Both the position numbers and the translations under genes were made by a program. From NCBI GenBank assembly GCA_964023205.1, contig OZ026834.1, positions 45,265,909 to 45,329,908 of the forward strand: a DNA stretch of 64,000 nt, written 5' to 3'. The DNA is from Lutraria lutraria (Eukaryota > Mollusca > Bivalvia > Venerida > Mactridae). Numbering within the stretch: position 1 is the first letter of the stretch; every line of letters begins with the position of its first letter. The notes under the pieces are model-generated. The model was not told the DNA's origin. It did not search any database and saw only the letters and a list, made by a program, of their open reading frames with translations. Of the stretch, positions 24,201-39,200 are shown piece after piece.

Positions 24201-27200
24201 GCTATGTTAACAAAGTAGAATAATAGTTGTTTAGATGGCAGATGGTATGCATGGCTTTTATATATATAATACAAAATGTATATAACATCTTGTATTATAC
24301 CGGTATGTGTATATTAAACTTATTCATTCACCACATTTATTTTGTCACATATGTGATTTGTTTGTGTATCTAGTAACTTATATTTTTTGTTATCAATAAT
24401 CATTTTGTTACTCAAATAATATTTAGACCTTAACAATTTTAATTTCTGATTGCTTTGTACACTTGCTACTACATGTATATTATAATAGAAGTTCAAATCT
24501 ATCATATGTCTGTGCAATACCAATGATAATGTTTTTTGGTTAAATGTCCAGCACCCATTTGTATAAATATTGGTTAACTTTAACCACTAGGTTTATAAAT
24601 TCACCAAAGGGCTAAGTCTTAACATTTTGGTAACAAACCATAATGGTAAGTATCTTGTATAATTCTAACTAAAAATCAATTTTTTACAATTGCTAACCCA
24701 TACTTAAAGGGGTAACTGGACTATATAAACCACTAGATGGCGCTGGGGCGGGTTTTTGTAAATTTTTATGCATGTTTCATATCAGAGAGCCCTTTTTTGA
24801 ATTTTTTAATAAACTACAGAAAAATATTCTTTGAAAATTCTCACAATGGTAAATTATTCCATGTCAAAACATTTCATCCAAAAATCTTTGTAATATATTA
24901 ATTCTAAGTGTTACTTTGAGAAAATGTTTAAACCTGTCCAACAGAAAATTTGAATTTGAATTTCCCCGGGAGGTGTGGCTACTTGCTGATAAACTCTCTG
25001 TTTGTAAACAGAGGCACGTGCTAATGTTGAGCAGCCGATGCTTTCTATATAACAGGAGTACTTAACTAACCAGTGGTCAGTTGATGACTCATCCATTCTT
25101 GTGCTATTTTAAACAACAGAGAGTTTAATTGACAGGTAGTATTAGGCACATCAGTTTACATAGCCCAACCCACAAATACTCGCTGGTATACCAGCGAGAG
25201 TTACCCCTTTAAACCAATATTTTAATCAAATGTCTGATTTTACCCAACAGTGTTTAAGATAACCAATGCTTATGCAATTGAGTGCAGAAAGAAATAGAAA
25301 ACGTATAGATTTCTCTTTACTATTACTTTGATAATGCTTCGTTGTTGCTATGGTGATGGTTTAGTACTAATAAATATCTTAAACATAATTATGAATTTAT
25401 CGATATTATTTGCTTCTCTCCAGAATCAGGCTTTGGTAATAACTATCTTTGTATAGATGTTTAATGTATTGTAGTAAATGGAAGATTTTGCATGTAAATG
25501 TATTTCTCTCAGTTTGAGTTTAATAGTGTGAATGCTTTTTGTTTTGATGATATATTCTGGGAATTTAATTTGTAAGCTGTAAAACTTATGTGATGTTGTT
25601 TTGTGACTGTGTAAAATGATGATTTTTATATACATTTCAGCCGTTACAAGGCCCTTTAAAGGGGATGAAGAAGTAAAACAAGCGGAACCAACTCCTGAAC
25701 AGACTGATGAAGTTAAAACTGAACAACCAGATGTAAAAGTTGATGAAGTTATCACTGGATCTGTCAAAGAAGAAGATGGTGAGAAGAAAACTGATTCTGA
25801 TCAAGTGATTGCAGATTCTAAACTGGAGGCTGGCTCTCAATCAGTTGACTTAGAAACAAAAGAAAAAGAAGCAAATGAAGAAAAAACATTGGAGCAATTG
25901 GGTAAGGTGATGAAAGAATTGGCTAATGAAAAGGATAATGTTCAAGGATCAGAAAATGAAGATCTAAAGTTCATAAATGAACAAGGGGAACCAGTTGAAG
26001 AAATGGTTGACAAACCTACAGATGCAGATAGTGGTATAAATATTGAGGAGATGGAAATACCAAGTCAAAGTGCTGATATCAATCAACAAACTCAAGGAAA
26101 CACTGATGAAAGTATAGATGAAGCTATGCAAAGTAAATTTGATCAGTTGGCTTCAGGGATATCCATTCTTGCATCCCAAACTATCAGTGAATCAGTTGAT
26201 GTAATAACCTCTACACCAACAGAAGGTTTTCTTGAAACTTCTAAATCAAATACCATTGTCGAAGAAGTTACTCAAAGTACATTAAAAGACTCAGATTTTA
26301 TAATTACTCCAACATCTTCTGAGAAAGAACCCGAAATTTCAGCAACAGAAGAAGAACATATACAAAGTATTCATGAAGATGCTGATATTGATTTGAATTC
26401 AGGTTCTGAAAAAGTTGATGAAAATGGTGCTTATGTTATTGATGGTACAACATTTGGAGCTGATTACTTTGGGTTAGAAGAAGGGACTACTACAGTCAAA
26501 GCAACACCTTCTCTTCATCAAGATTCTGTTGTCATGGATACATCAATGCTTGCAGCATCTGACACGGTTGATCCTACACAAGTTACTGAAGTTGCTTCTC
26601 AAGAAACAGAGACAGTAATACCTCCAGAAATGGTTCAGGATAATGATAACAATGCACTCAATAAAGGAACCTCTACGGTTCAGTTGCGAAATTCAGTTAC
26701 AGATGAGCTCACAACAGAATATACAAGTAATACAAAGGTAACAGATTACAGTGAAATTCAGCCATCTGAAAGCATAGATGATTTAGATCAGACCACTACC
26801 AAACCAGTTGAGATCCTTGGTACATCATTTAGTTTCGTAACAGAGAGTTCTGTGGATAGTGTGGCTGTAGAAGACACCAGACCAATGGATGATGTTAAGG
26901 TTACTATGGATACAGAGACAATACTGAATAATGAAACTGTTGTTAGTGACAATGTTCAAGAGCAAGTTCAACCTTCATTAGATCAGAATGCTTACTTAAC
27001 TGATGGCTTTCTCTCTAGAAAACCACTGTCTAATGAACCTACTCCAGCTAATGATCAAGCCACTGTAAATGTAAATGAAGAAATCCAAGATGTAAATGCT
27101 GATGGTATTCCACTCGATCAACTACAGGCAGATACTGGTAAAGTTCTAACGGATGAAAATAATAACCAACCACCAGTTGTAGAAGCAAGTGAGTCTACAG

Positions 27201-30200
27201 TACCTGACAACACTGAGAAGATTGAAGAATTGGATGACTCTTTACTTCCAAGTCAGAGTGATCCTTATGATAGTGATCATGTTTTATCCAGAAAAGTTCC
27301 TGATCCTGAACTTGATGAGGAGGTAAAACAATCTGGTGTCGGTTTAATGAAAATGATGGAACCTTACCTCAAGTCAATGATAAATGTGGTGAGTGGGTAA
27401 AATAATCACAAATAATGCTCCATAATATCAATATTTCTATTGGTCCTGATTTAAACTTCACTTCAGATTTGTAATCCGGCAATCCAGGTTTGATCGCCGG
27501 TCGCGGCAAGTTATACCCTTCCATGAAAATTTGGATGAAGTCGATTTTCCTTCACATAAGGAGAAGTTACTGATTCCATGTGGTTAGTACTGGTTAGTAT
27601 ACCGACCAGGAAAACTGGTTAGGTGAATTGCCCGCTGTATATAACTGAAAATTGTTGAAAAGGGGTGTTAAACCAAAATAAACAAAACTTCATTTTGATT
27701 GTATATCAATGGTATATTTAAACCATTGCTCAGGGGCAACCTATAAAATGAAATATTGTCATCTGTAAGTCACTAGTAACTTTAAGTATGATAATTATGG
27801 TATTGAGAAAACGTGTAATATAAGTGAATAAAGTTATATACCAGTACTGGTGATCAAATGAGATTGTTTGAGACGCTCTATACTGGTTTATATCAATATT
27901 TTTATTAGTCCTTATATAAACTTCAATTTATTTTGATTGTTTGTCATTGGTACATTAAAACCATTGCGGCTACCTACATTTCTACAAATAAAAATAAGTC
28001 ACTGAATAGCTGAAAATAGTATTCTAACAAGATTTTGTTTGACAGAGCATTACTGGTTTAATCTTAATCTATAAAAGTGGGAGCATTATTTCTGATGTAA
28101 TGAATTGTTTGTCTATGATGTATGTCAGCTGTAATTACCTGTGCTACCTGCGCCAAGTTTACTCGTCTGTGGTAAACAATTGTATAAGATACATGTAAGT
28201 TATCTGTCAATGTCTGCTTCCTTGCTACAGATGTTTGTCTGCTTAATATTATGTGTAGAAACCATTGTGCCTGTTTGTAAATATTGGATTTGGGTGCTTA
28301 AAAAGTGCTAGTTTTATATCGACAACAGTACTAGGTTTAAACATCTTTGAAAAAAATCTATATATTCTTATTATTTCATCATTGAGGATAACTTTGTCTG
28401 AATTTAATTCAAACAAAAAGTCATATTTGAATTTTTTCAAAATTGAGATCTTCTGCCTTTTCAAAAATTATGATTAATTAAGGAATAGTTTGCTTCTAAA
28501 AATAAGGACAGTCCATGGAGATATAGATACATTGTGTTTCATTCTTAATGTAATTGTTGCTATATTCTTGTTGTGATAAAATCATAAATATGAAGAAATT
28601 CTGACATAAAATTTGTTAGTAATAGACTAAGAATGATTAGATTTTAAAGGATTAATTAATGACTGAATGATTATATACATTCAAACAATGATGATGGTTA
28701 GATAGGACGGTAGTTGTGGATTAATATACCAAAACAATGTTTAAGTAAACAGCGGAAAAGGTTTAACAAACAAGAATGGAGGTAAATTTAGCCTTCGATA
28801 TTTATGAACAAAGAATGGTTGCCTATATATTTACACCTGTATATCATTAGCTGTCACTTCATATTACGTGTTGGTAACAGTTAGCTACATTTAGTTCACT
28901 TTGCACAATCCATTATTATAAATATGGTTTGCTTGTACCAACATTGGCACCAAACTGGCTTCGGACATGATGCGAAATTCACTAATATCAGAAAAATTCA
29001 AATTTTAGTGTTATCTGTTTCGACTACTGATAAACTGTAACCAATTTACTTCATTTTTAAAAAAAAACTGTGTTGAATGTAGTTATCAATAATGACATTA
29101 TTAGTGACTGATACTAAGCACTTACCTAGGTCTTAAGAAATTCTAATCTTTCCTTTATTGAATATGAATAAAAGCAAGCCATCTTTTTGAGAAATTACAG
29201 TCAAACCTGTGAAGAAGGGTCACCCTTGGGATAGACAAAATGTGGCCTTTATTGACAGGTGACCTTTATTCTGTGGTCATTTTGTTCTGAATAGTCGATG
29301 TTGGTTTTCAAAAGATTGGCCTAATTCAAAGGGTGGCATTTATTCTGAGGTGGTCGCTACCACAGATTTGACTGTACTGTGTCAGCAAGACTCGGCATTA
29401 TTCATGATCATTGTGATTACTGTTTCTTTAATTTATCTTGTATTATAATTTATGATACAGTTACCACCATCTATGCAGACAGTATTAGAACAGGAACCAC
29501 TTGGTATGTCACCAATGATTTCTATGTTAGTTACTCTGGTGTCAACCAATGTGATGGCTTTACTTATATGTGTGGGATGTATGTGTAAGGTAAGTTAAAT
29601 TTGTTCTGTTATTTTGTGTATGTTCCTGGCTTCAGAAATGTTGCCTTGTTTTAGTGATATTGCTGTTAATTAGTGGAACACCATACTTTTAGATTCTGCT
29701 CATGTCAAACTTTGACCAAACTAATACTTTATGCATGGTGGTCAGTTTAGTAGCATTGAATAGAATAACATCAATATTTGAATGTTCCAAAGTTACAATA
29801 GATAAGAATTTAAAACTGTCTTGTGGATCGTTCATTAAGGTTCTAGGTTTGAATCTCAGTTTCAGCTTCCTGTATTTAAGGGACGCTTAAAGCCATTTTC
29901 AATGTCCCCTTCCCCACTGCCCAGCACAGTACTGTGTTTAGACAATCACAGGAGACAGTAGAGGAGTGTATCTGTGCTTTATACCAGGCATGATGAAGAC
30001 CAAGAAGAACTACTTGAAAAAACAGTAGGAATATACATGCCTGGTTCTCCTGTATCTTCTCTCCCCTCTCTGGGGCAGCTCTGAATTGACCAATGCTATT
30101 GAATGGGCCATCAATCGATAAATAGAGCAATTTAGTAAACAGAAACTTGTTCTAGTCATTAAATATGGTGATTCTTTTTTCAGGGTAAAAAGAAGCCGGG

Positions 30201-33200
30201 TAAAAAAGATCCCATAGGTAAATATGCATACTTGACATTTAACTGTTATTTGATTATGATAATAAATGCCTTGTGTAGTATTATGATTTATGCCATTTGT
30301 AACCTAAAAAAATGTTATTCAAATATATTTATTCTTCAATATCCTCTTTTAATTAAAAGTGTTAATTATCTGTGAAACTTGTCTATTTTATGTTCTTTTT
30401 AACGGTCAAGCTTGTCTTATTACTGAAAATTGTATCACTATTCTTTGGCTTTAATATGTTGTTGATTATTGTAGTTATAATACGGGGATTGGAAGAAGAA
30501 CTCTTCATGGCTACAAAGGAAAAGGAAAATCTAGAAGATGACTTACAAGTAAAAACAAAAAAGGTAAGAGTATGATTAAATACAAATAATGCAGTTACCA
30601 GGGTATATCCAGTGTGGTCCTGATGATGATGATAATGATGATGATGATGATGATGATAAAGAAGATTTGTTTATATGTTGATTACTTCATCATTCTAGTA
30701 ATGTCTTAGATTCAAGCCTATACTAGCAGCCATCTTTGAATGTGTCCTGTGTCTAAAGGCCTTCCTTATAAAATCTGTGGTTGATTATTTAAAACAAAAT
30801 GACCTCTGAATAAAGGCCACCTGTCAATAATGGCCTCATTGTGTACCCAAGGATGGCCTTTGTTCACAGGTTTGACTAAATATTACTTGACTGTTCTGCA
30901 ATGTAATGATGCTCTAGTTAAGAATTTATTTATTGATGCTTATGAAAAGTTAGTGCAGTCGTATATGAACTGTAACCTTAGATATGAATGATGAGCATCA
31001 AGTTTTGTTTATTTAAATGATTTGTTGATAATTGAATGTCTGTGTTTATCATTTCATCATTAAATGCTGTTACAATGATGTTTGATTTTATCTTTTTATC
31101 AGATTCAGGAATTACAAGATGAAGTGTCCAGTCAACAAACAAGCTCTGGTAGTGTGGAGACTGATTTAAAGACAATAAAGGTTTCTGTTTTACCCTTCTT
31201 AAAACTGTTACATAAAATATGATACAAACTAACAATGTTTTTCTGTTCCTGTCATCATATGTTTCAACCCATGATTTGTACATTTTTACATCATCTTTTC
31301 TCCTGTCAGTGTCTGGTTTTGGGAATAGTTGGCTTAAACTAGTTAGCCTAGGTTACCGAGCAGTACTTACCTGTTCCATTCTGCACCATAACTAATTTTA
31401 CCATACCATATGCAAATGATTTGAAACTGAGGATTTTAAAGACAAGTAAACAAAAACAACTCCTTTGTTAAGTTGGACTAGTTCATATTCCCCATTGCTC
31501 TGTTTCAGTTGCACAATGAATCTTTGAAGAAACAATTAAATGAACAAAAAGAAGAATTGGATGAACTCAAAGAGAGTGAAGTGGAGAATTCACAACTGAT
31601 TGCATACAAGGATTCACAGCTACAGGAATATATGGCTGAAGTAGAAACACTCACACATAGAGCTCAAGATGCTGAACTTGCTTTACAAAAGGTGAGGACT
31701 CTGATGATGATGATACATGGTTAGCCTCATAGACTGTCATAATTTTTTATTTCACCATGAACCATTGATTCATGGCTTGCAGATTGCTTACTAATATACA
31801 CAGCTATGGTGAATTATTGGGCAGTTATAATAAATGTTAGCAATTTTATTATTAGCATCTATTTCCATGTTTTCAGACAAGTTATGGTTTATCAGAGAAG
31901 GAAGAAGAATTAAGAGGTGGTATGGGACAGATACAATCTTTATCAGAACAGATACAACATCTGGAGACAAGAAAACAACAACTACAAGACGAGGCTGTCG
32001 AGTGGTCAGAAAAGTAAGTTCATTTTTTTGGCTTGTCTGTTTTCAAAGAAAAAGTAGAGCTATTATGGCAACATTTGTGTCATGCAAAACTTTAATGTTG
32101 CTCATAACTCAGATACTAACAGAGGTTGCAACAAGAAACTTCACAGATAGATAGATCTCACTGAGGCGGTAAACAGATGCGCATTGGCACTGCTTGTGGC
32201 AAAAATGTTCTTTTATGATTTTACAGCAATACCTCTCAACAATGACATATTTTTGTTTGTTTGTGTATTTATAGGGTGAAGGAGTTAACTGAACAAGTAG
32301 AACAGTTCACATCAGATACCAGAAGAATGCAGGAAGATTTAGCATTTAAAGAAAATGAATTAGAGGTATGTCTGAATAAATCATCCAGTTTTAATACAGT
32401 TATTTTAATGGAAGTTGTGATAAATCAGATATTTGTATTAATTCTATCTCAATGTATTACATAAACTGTTTTTCGTTGTTTTTCTTTGGCTGTTTCCTGG
32501 AATTAATTTTGTATTGTATTATTATACGAATTCAATCATGGAATTTTTTGCTTCATGGCACAATATGTAAATTATTTGAATGATTTATTGTTTTAATTTC
32601 CTGGAAATAGTCCTATGTTTTATTTCATGTTCATTTCCCATGATAAATATTTGTTTTATTTTAACTGATGTCTAGTACTCAAACAATGAGATAAAGGTAA
32701 ATGATTCTAATGCACGGATTAATAGATCTGTCTTAAATCTTCTGTCATGATACTCTATAACTGTGTATATACTTCAATAAATCTAGGTGAATGAATTTGA
32801 AAGATTTTGTTGTGTATAAAACGTCACTTAGTTTTTCTACAGCATTCTTACTTTAACGTCTTTATGATAATGCAGTTTAACCTGTGTTAGCAGCCACCTC
32901 TGAATAAAAGCTGCCCTGTGAATGAAGGCCATTTAAAAAAAATGTTGATTATTTAGAACAAAATGACCTCTGAATAAAGGCAACTTGTCAACAAAGGTCG
33001 CATTTTGTCTTTTCCAAAGTTGGCCTTTGTTCACAGGTTTGACTGTAATACATTAAATCTGGATCTCAAATTTACTGACAGTTCCCTTGCCTGGGTAGTA
33101 CTGGTGTTAGTATATTAACATTTTATGTCTGCTTTTCTTCTACTTGTCAAACTTCTACAGTCCATTGTTAAGTAAGATATACTGTATCATTATTAGTTAG

Positions 33201-36200
33201 TCACCCGACAGTAAAGAGCTTGGTCAGACTAAATGAGTGTGGGATGACCTTGCTCTCTCCTAGTAAAACAAGCTTGGTCAGACTAAATGAGTGTGGGATG
33301 ACCTTGCTCTCTCCTAGTAAAACAAGCTTGGTCAGACTAAATGAGTGTGGGATGACCTGGCTCTCTCCTAGTAAAACAAAGCTTTGCAGTCTCAGTTCCA
33401 GTACTGTAAAGGTTAAAATACATAAACTGTCTAAAGCCATATTTGTAACTAACATTTTTACAATGTTAAATGGAAAATTATTTCTTGGTTACGCAAATGA
33501 ATAATTGGAAATGACATGTCTTTAAGCTACATGTAGCAAGTTTGACTTTTGTAATATCACTTTGGTTTGTTTGTTGTTTTTCAAAAATCTAGAAGGTGGA
33601 TTCAATGACAACAATAAACAACATACAGGTGAACATTCTTTTGGTGTTCCGCTGTTATTACAGAATGTTTTATGGTGAATGGATGATAATTGATTTAATG
33701 ATATTTGATACAAATTGGATTGATAACTATGGTTTTGGAGTCTTGCATGAGAGGAAAATGTTGATCTCAGATTCTTTTAGAATTCCATATATTGTCAGTT
33801 TCCTCAAAGAATGTTTGTATAGATTAAATCTATATGAAGTACCTATACTGAATGTTGAAAGGTCATCTTTGTCTTTCATACGCTGGTCTCTTATTTATGA
33901 ATTAAGAATTACTGCATCATTTAATGCATGTCTGTTTCCTGTTTTACATGTCATTATACATTCTTCATTCTTTCCAAAAAGTGTTGTATACACTGTATTT
34001 ATGTTCTAAATTGAAGTATTTATTAACTTTTCAAGAATTTTATGTAAATTTCAAGTTTCAGTTTTGAACAAAATGATATTGTGGTCAATATTTTATTCTT
34101 TCCTGGTACAAGTAGATATGTGACTAAATCATGCTCAGAGTGCATTCAAGTTAATTAACTTGCTGTAAAATTGGTAAAAAGAATTATGAATGATAATTGA
34201 CCTACCGGAACAACTTATTGGAAACTGAAGGGTATGTCAGCTTTCCATAGCTGTAACTTTTTTATGTGGACCTAAACACTACGTTAATCTACATCTGTCA
34301 TGAAATTGTTAAACTAGTTCCCATTTCATTTTGCAGTGCAAGTCTATGTAAGTTCAGTTTCCATGAGTACTTTCAGTACTTTGATTTTTTTCATGTCCTT
34401 CCTGGTCAAGGTATGAAATGCTGGTATGTACGAGTATTTTTTGACACGTTAAATTCTATAGATCCATATCTTGACATAGAAATGATGTTTTATACTTACT
34501 ATGATGTTATTTTAGGTATTGAGAGATTGTTTCCTACAAGTGAAAGCATTCCAGGGTGAAGAGGAGATGAAGGAAGAAGCAGGTATGTGTTCACATGATT
34601 AATGTATGTGTTCACGCAATTAATGTATGTGTTCACAAATGTATGTATGTGTTCACACGATTAATATATGTGTTCACATGATTTATGTACATATGTTCAC
34701 ATGATTCATGTGTGTGTTCTCATCATTATATATGTGTTTGCATGTTCAATGTATGTGTTTACATGATTTATGTATGTTTTCATGTGATTTAGATAATATA
34801 TGTTCATATGATTGATTTATCTATTGATCAAGGCCTTACTTTCCATGATTCAAGAATGTGGAATATGTGTTTGTTTGACTAATTTACATAAAAACTGCCA
34901 TTGTGTCACTGGAATATTCTGGTTATTTATCAAAGCAAACATATTTAATATTTATTTCTGTAAAAGATGAAGCTCTGAGTCACTGGCTTTAATGGTTAGT
35001 CTTTAGTATCAGCTTAGCTCATGTTGTATGTATTGTGTTTGGGCTGTAGGCCATATAATGCAAATAAATTGAATACTGAATACAGCTTATTACTACAATC
35101 AAACTCTTTGCTGTGAGTACATACGATGGATGTACAGAAGTGGTAAAATGTAGTATATGCATTACAGATTGTTTACATTTGACTTGTTTATTGTAATTAT
35201 TCTTCATTTATAGACATTAGCTACCATGGTCATGTACTTGTATATGACATTTTATATTTCTTTACAGAACAAAGTCCTGACTTATCAGAAAAGTTGAAAC
35301 AAATGATGGACGTATCCAGGGTAAACTATTTATTCTTTGTTTGTCCTGAAATTATTTTTAACTCATCAATTTATTATCTGAACTAGCAATACTCAAGTCT
35401 CATACTCTAAAATTCTATTTAGTCATTTAAAAAATTGAAACTGTTCTATACCTTTCTTAGAAAATCACCAAGATCCCAAAAAGTCACCTTCATTGATCTG
35501 GAAGAATGATTAACTTACACAGCTCTACACTTTCAATGTCTTATTTGGACTTAGCTGAAATTTTGATATATAATATAGGGATACTATTTTGTCTTGTTAC
35601 ATTAAAGTTTTAAGATAAATTGTTAATCACCATTATTACAGGTGAATGCTTCATTAAGAGCTGTAGAGGAAGAAAGGGATGTTATACAAAATAAACTGGT
35701 TATAGAAGTAGAATCAAGGAAAGAATTGGAAGGTATACGATTATAGTACAGTACAACCTCTCCAGAGTGGCCCTCTGTAGAGCAACTACCTCTCTATAAC
35801 AACACATTCAAAATTTCCCCTAAACTGATATTTACTATAAATTTAACCTCTAAACAAGGGCCAATATCTGCAGCACCCTCGGGGTGTTGCTTTACAGAGG
35901 TTTTACTGTACATTTATTTCCTATTTTTCTGAATATTGAAATATTTCATAATTTGTTGTAAGATTCACACAGTATTAAAATAATTGATATTGTGACCATG
36001 TTGCTGATACACATGTGCCAGACTTGTACATTACATGTACTAGTTCGTACAATTTATTCTCTAGTGAAAAAAATGATTCAAAGAATATTGTTATACACTT
36101 TATTGTATAAAGTATAAAAAGTTATAACAAACATGGCCTGCGAATGTAGACTCTACCAATTGTATTGAACATCATGTTAGAATAAAAATTGATTAGACAC

Positions 36201-39200
36201 AAAACTGTATCAATGGTTCAAAATTCATATTATACTTGAACTTCTTATATCGACTGTGGGTTATACATTTTATTTACTGGGTATTGTTGGTTAGACATAA
36301 GAATGTATTTATTGTTGCAAATAACAAGCAAGTCTGTTAACTAAATCATTTTGTACCAGATCAAGCTCAGTTGTTCAAACGAAGAATTGAAGCCAACCAG
36401 ACAGATAAGATGAAAGCAGAGAGACAGTGTCAGGAAGCACAAACAAAACTAGAAGTCCTGTCTAAATACTTCAAAGAGAAGGAAGCGGAATTAACCAGGT
36501 ATTTGATATCACACATTCAGAATACTTGGTCACAGATGACAATCTCATTTCTATTTATGACACTAGTACTGTTTTATAAGGACGAAATTTTTGTTTTGGT
36601 GGGGTTTCTGTGATTATCTTAAAACCAGTAAAGCTACGTCTCTGTAATATAGCTTACTTCATATTGTCTTTTATCGAAACTGGTTTAGCAAGTTATATCA
36701 AAGAATGACTAGTAGCATGTTCTTTCCTATTGTACCACTTATATTAATGTAGGAAATTTAAAAAAATATATATTTTCATAGACTGGACAAGATTAATTTT
36801 GTCCATATGTATACTTACTTCCTATGAATATGTCTCACAGAAGACAATACTATAATACTTCTGATTTTATGTATTTTTTCAGACAACTTGGTGAACAAGA
36901 GGTGCTAAAGAACCAGAATATCTCCAAATTACAATCATCTGACAGCATTACACAGGAACTCTCCAAGGAGAATGATGTTTATAGGTAACTATGGTCTAAC
37001 ATTTAGTATGAATATAAAGACAGCTGACATGCTTAAATCACCATCTGTAACCAGTGATACAACATGTGACTTAAGGAGTGAGATAAGTCTAGCATAAGAG
37101 GTTCACGTTTGTGATCTTGTCACAATTTCAAAACCTAGCATTCTGTTACTTTACAAATCCTGTAATTTATTTAGAGTGATTTTTCTGAGAGGTATTTATT
37201 TATTTAAATTGTTATTGCTTGTTTTAATCATGATGAGAAATAAATAGATATAACAAGAAATAGCAGCTTGAACATGATAATGAACCATGGCACATGTGAA
37301 TACATTTACATCTGTGGAAATGACTCTTACTCTTATGATTATGAAATATTACATATTTTTTCACAGACAACAAATAGACGATCTCAAAACAGAAATATCC
37401 ATGGCTGAGAGAGATTTTCGATCTCAGGTTAGTTTTAAATACATTTAAAACTTTCTTTCTGAAAATTAAACCATAGGTTCTGCCAACTTCTTTTTTGCGA
37501 CATAGGATTTCAAGATAGTATAACATGTGACATTATCTCTTGGTTTTTACTTTCTTTGATGATTTATTACACATGTGACATCATCTCTTGGTTTTTACAT
37601 TCTTTGATGATTTGTTACACATGTGACATTATCTCTTGGTTTTTACATTCTTTGATGATTTGTTACACTTTTAGTTCAGTTTATTTTCTGTAGGCTTAGG
37701 GTACTCTCAAACACCTGTTGGAAATTAATTCTTAGCCTTTGCCTTTACGATTTTGTTAATTAGGTATAGAAATAAATGCTACTGTGTTCATCTTGTTTTA
37801 TTTAATACATTCATACATTGCCTGTAGGCGTAAACTATGAAATCATTGTAACCATGTACATGTCCCCATGTTACAGATTGCAGCCAATGAGAAAAAGGCT
37901 CATGAAAACTGGGTAAGTTTTTATATGCTTATAAACTCAAGTATGATTATAACGATAATATCAAGTGTTTACCGTTAGTTTGTATGAGTTTTACGCCCTT
38001 TTCAATAGTCAGAGTCATGTGAAGCAGATAGTTCACCTAACCATCATTCCTGGGAAGAACCAGTACTACACTCCAATCCTCTGTAAGCAACTGTCTACTT
38101 TCTCACATAAAGAGACATAGTCGGTAGCAGGGCTCATACCCATGTGAGAGGTTACAGTGATTTGAAGTCAGTGAGCTTCACCACTCGATCACTGGTAGTT
38201 AGTTTTATTGTTCTTACTGTATATTGAGTTGCGTAGTGTTAGATGATGATCATAAATGGTTTATTATTCAGACCCTGTTTGTCCCTGATTTTCATCCACT
38301 TAGTTAATGTACCAATGAATCATTTATGGTGTACTATGATGTACTCATGGTTCGTAATTATTGCATAATAGTAGAAGCTGGTATGTGCTTTATCCATGGC
38401 AACATTTCCATTCTTATGATAATATTGTGGGCCATTCAATGAATTAAATCATTGCATGTATATCATTCAGATTGCAACAAGAGCGGCTGAACGAGAGTTA
38501 AAGGAATCTAGGCATGAATGTGGAATGTTGAGACAAAAGTAACCTATCTATAAGTTAATTTATCAGTTACTGATTTGTAATTTGTAGCTTATTTTCCGTT
38601 AAAATTTATATTGTATCTTTTGTACTAGTTTTGAATTATTGTTTATGAACATTTAAATTTTATTGCCTACAATTATGTTTACTTGTCTTTTAAAATAAAT
38701 AAAATGAGAAGTATTATAATGGTGTAAAAACTCCTACACTTAATGATATAGTTTACAAACAGTGTATGTGTATTTTAGTTAAATTATATGTTTACATTGC
38801 TTTGATAACATCTTTCTTTACTCAACAACTAGGTTGACTGATTTAGAGAGGAAATTAATGCAAGGCCCGCCTCCAGGTGTGATTCGTCCAATCACGCACA
38901 GGCCAATGCCTCCTCCAGGTATGTACTCATACTGTCTATTGATCTAGTATATTGTATTGTTAATATTTTGTATGCATTGATTGGACTACAAGTTTCAACA
39001 ATTTCATCAGACTTTTTGGAGAAAATATTATACTTTATATGTTAGGAAATGGTTAATTAAAGTGATTATGAAGAATGTTGTAAAAAAAAATAATTTACTT
39101 CGTGCAATTTTCGTTTTAAAAAAAATATTTTTCAAGATGCAAAATATATTTATATTCAGTACTAAACATATACTGATTGATTGTAAAATGTGGATATCGT

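Larger units (their letters stand above)
27389..29460. other. TANGO1 intron 10, with a SINE and a MITE
   Basis: A SINE lies at 27455-27690 (tRNA-like CCAGGTTTGATCGCCGGTCG, tail GTTGAAAAGGGGTGTTAAACC) and a MITE at 29201-29375. The sequence between them (27700-29200) is AT-rich with no ORF or structure recognised. Confidence 0.55.

Noticed and set aside
33220..33504. Possible 18-residue tandem-repeat peptide gene in TANGO1 intron 18
   Set aside because: The 54 bp unit is a multiple of three, so open frames on both strands are expected; no start context or splice phase supports it.
33596..34009. 137-codon open frame after TANGO1 exon 19
   Set aside because: It continues past the exon 19 donor in another frame with no domain; the coding signal is limited to the 36-nt exon.
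37505..37672. CRISPR-like direct repeats here and at 33217-33379
   Set aside because: Units are head-to-tail without unique spacers, in introns of an animal gene.
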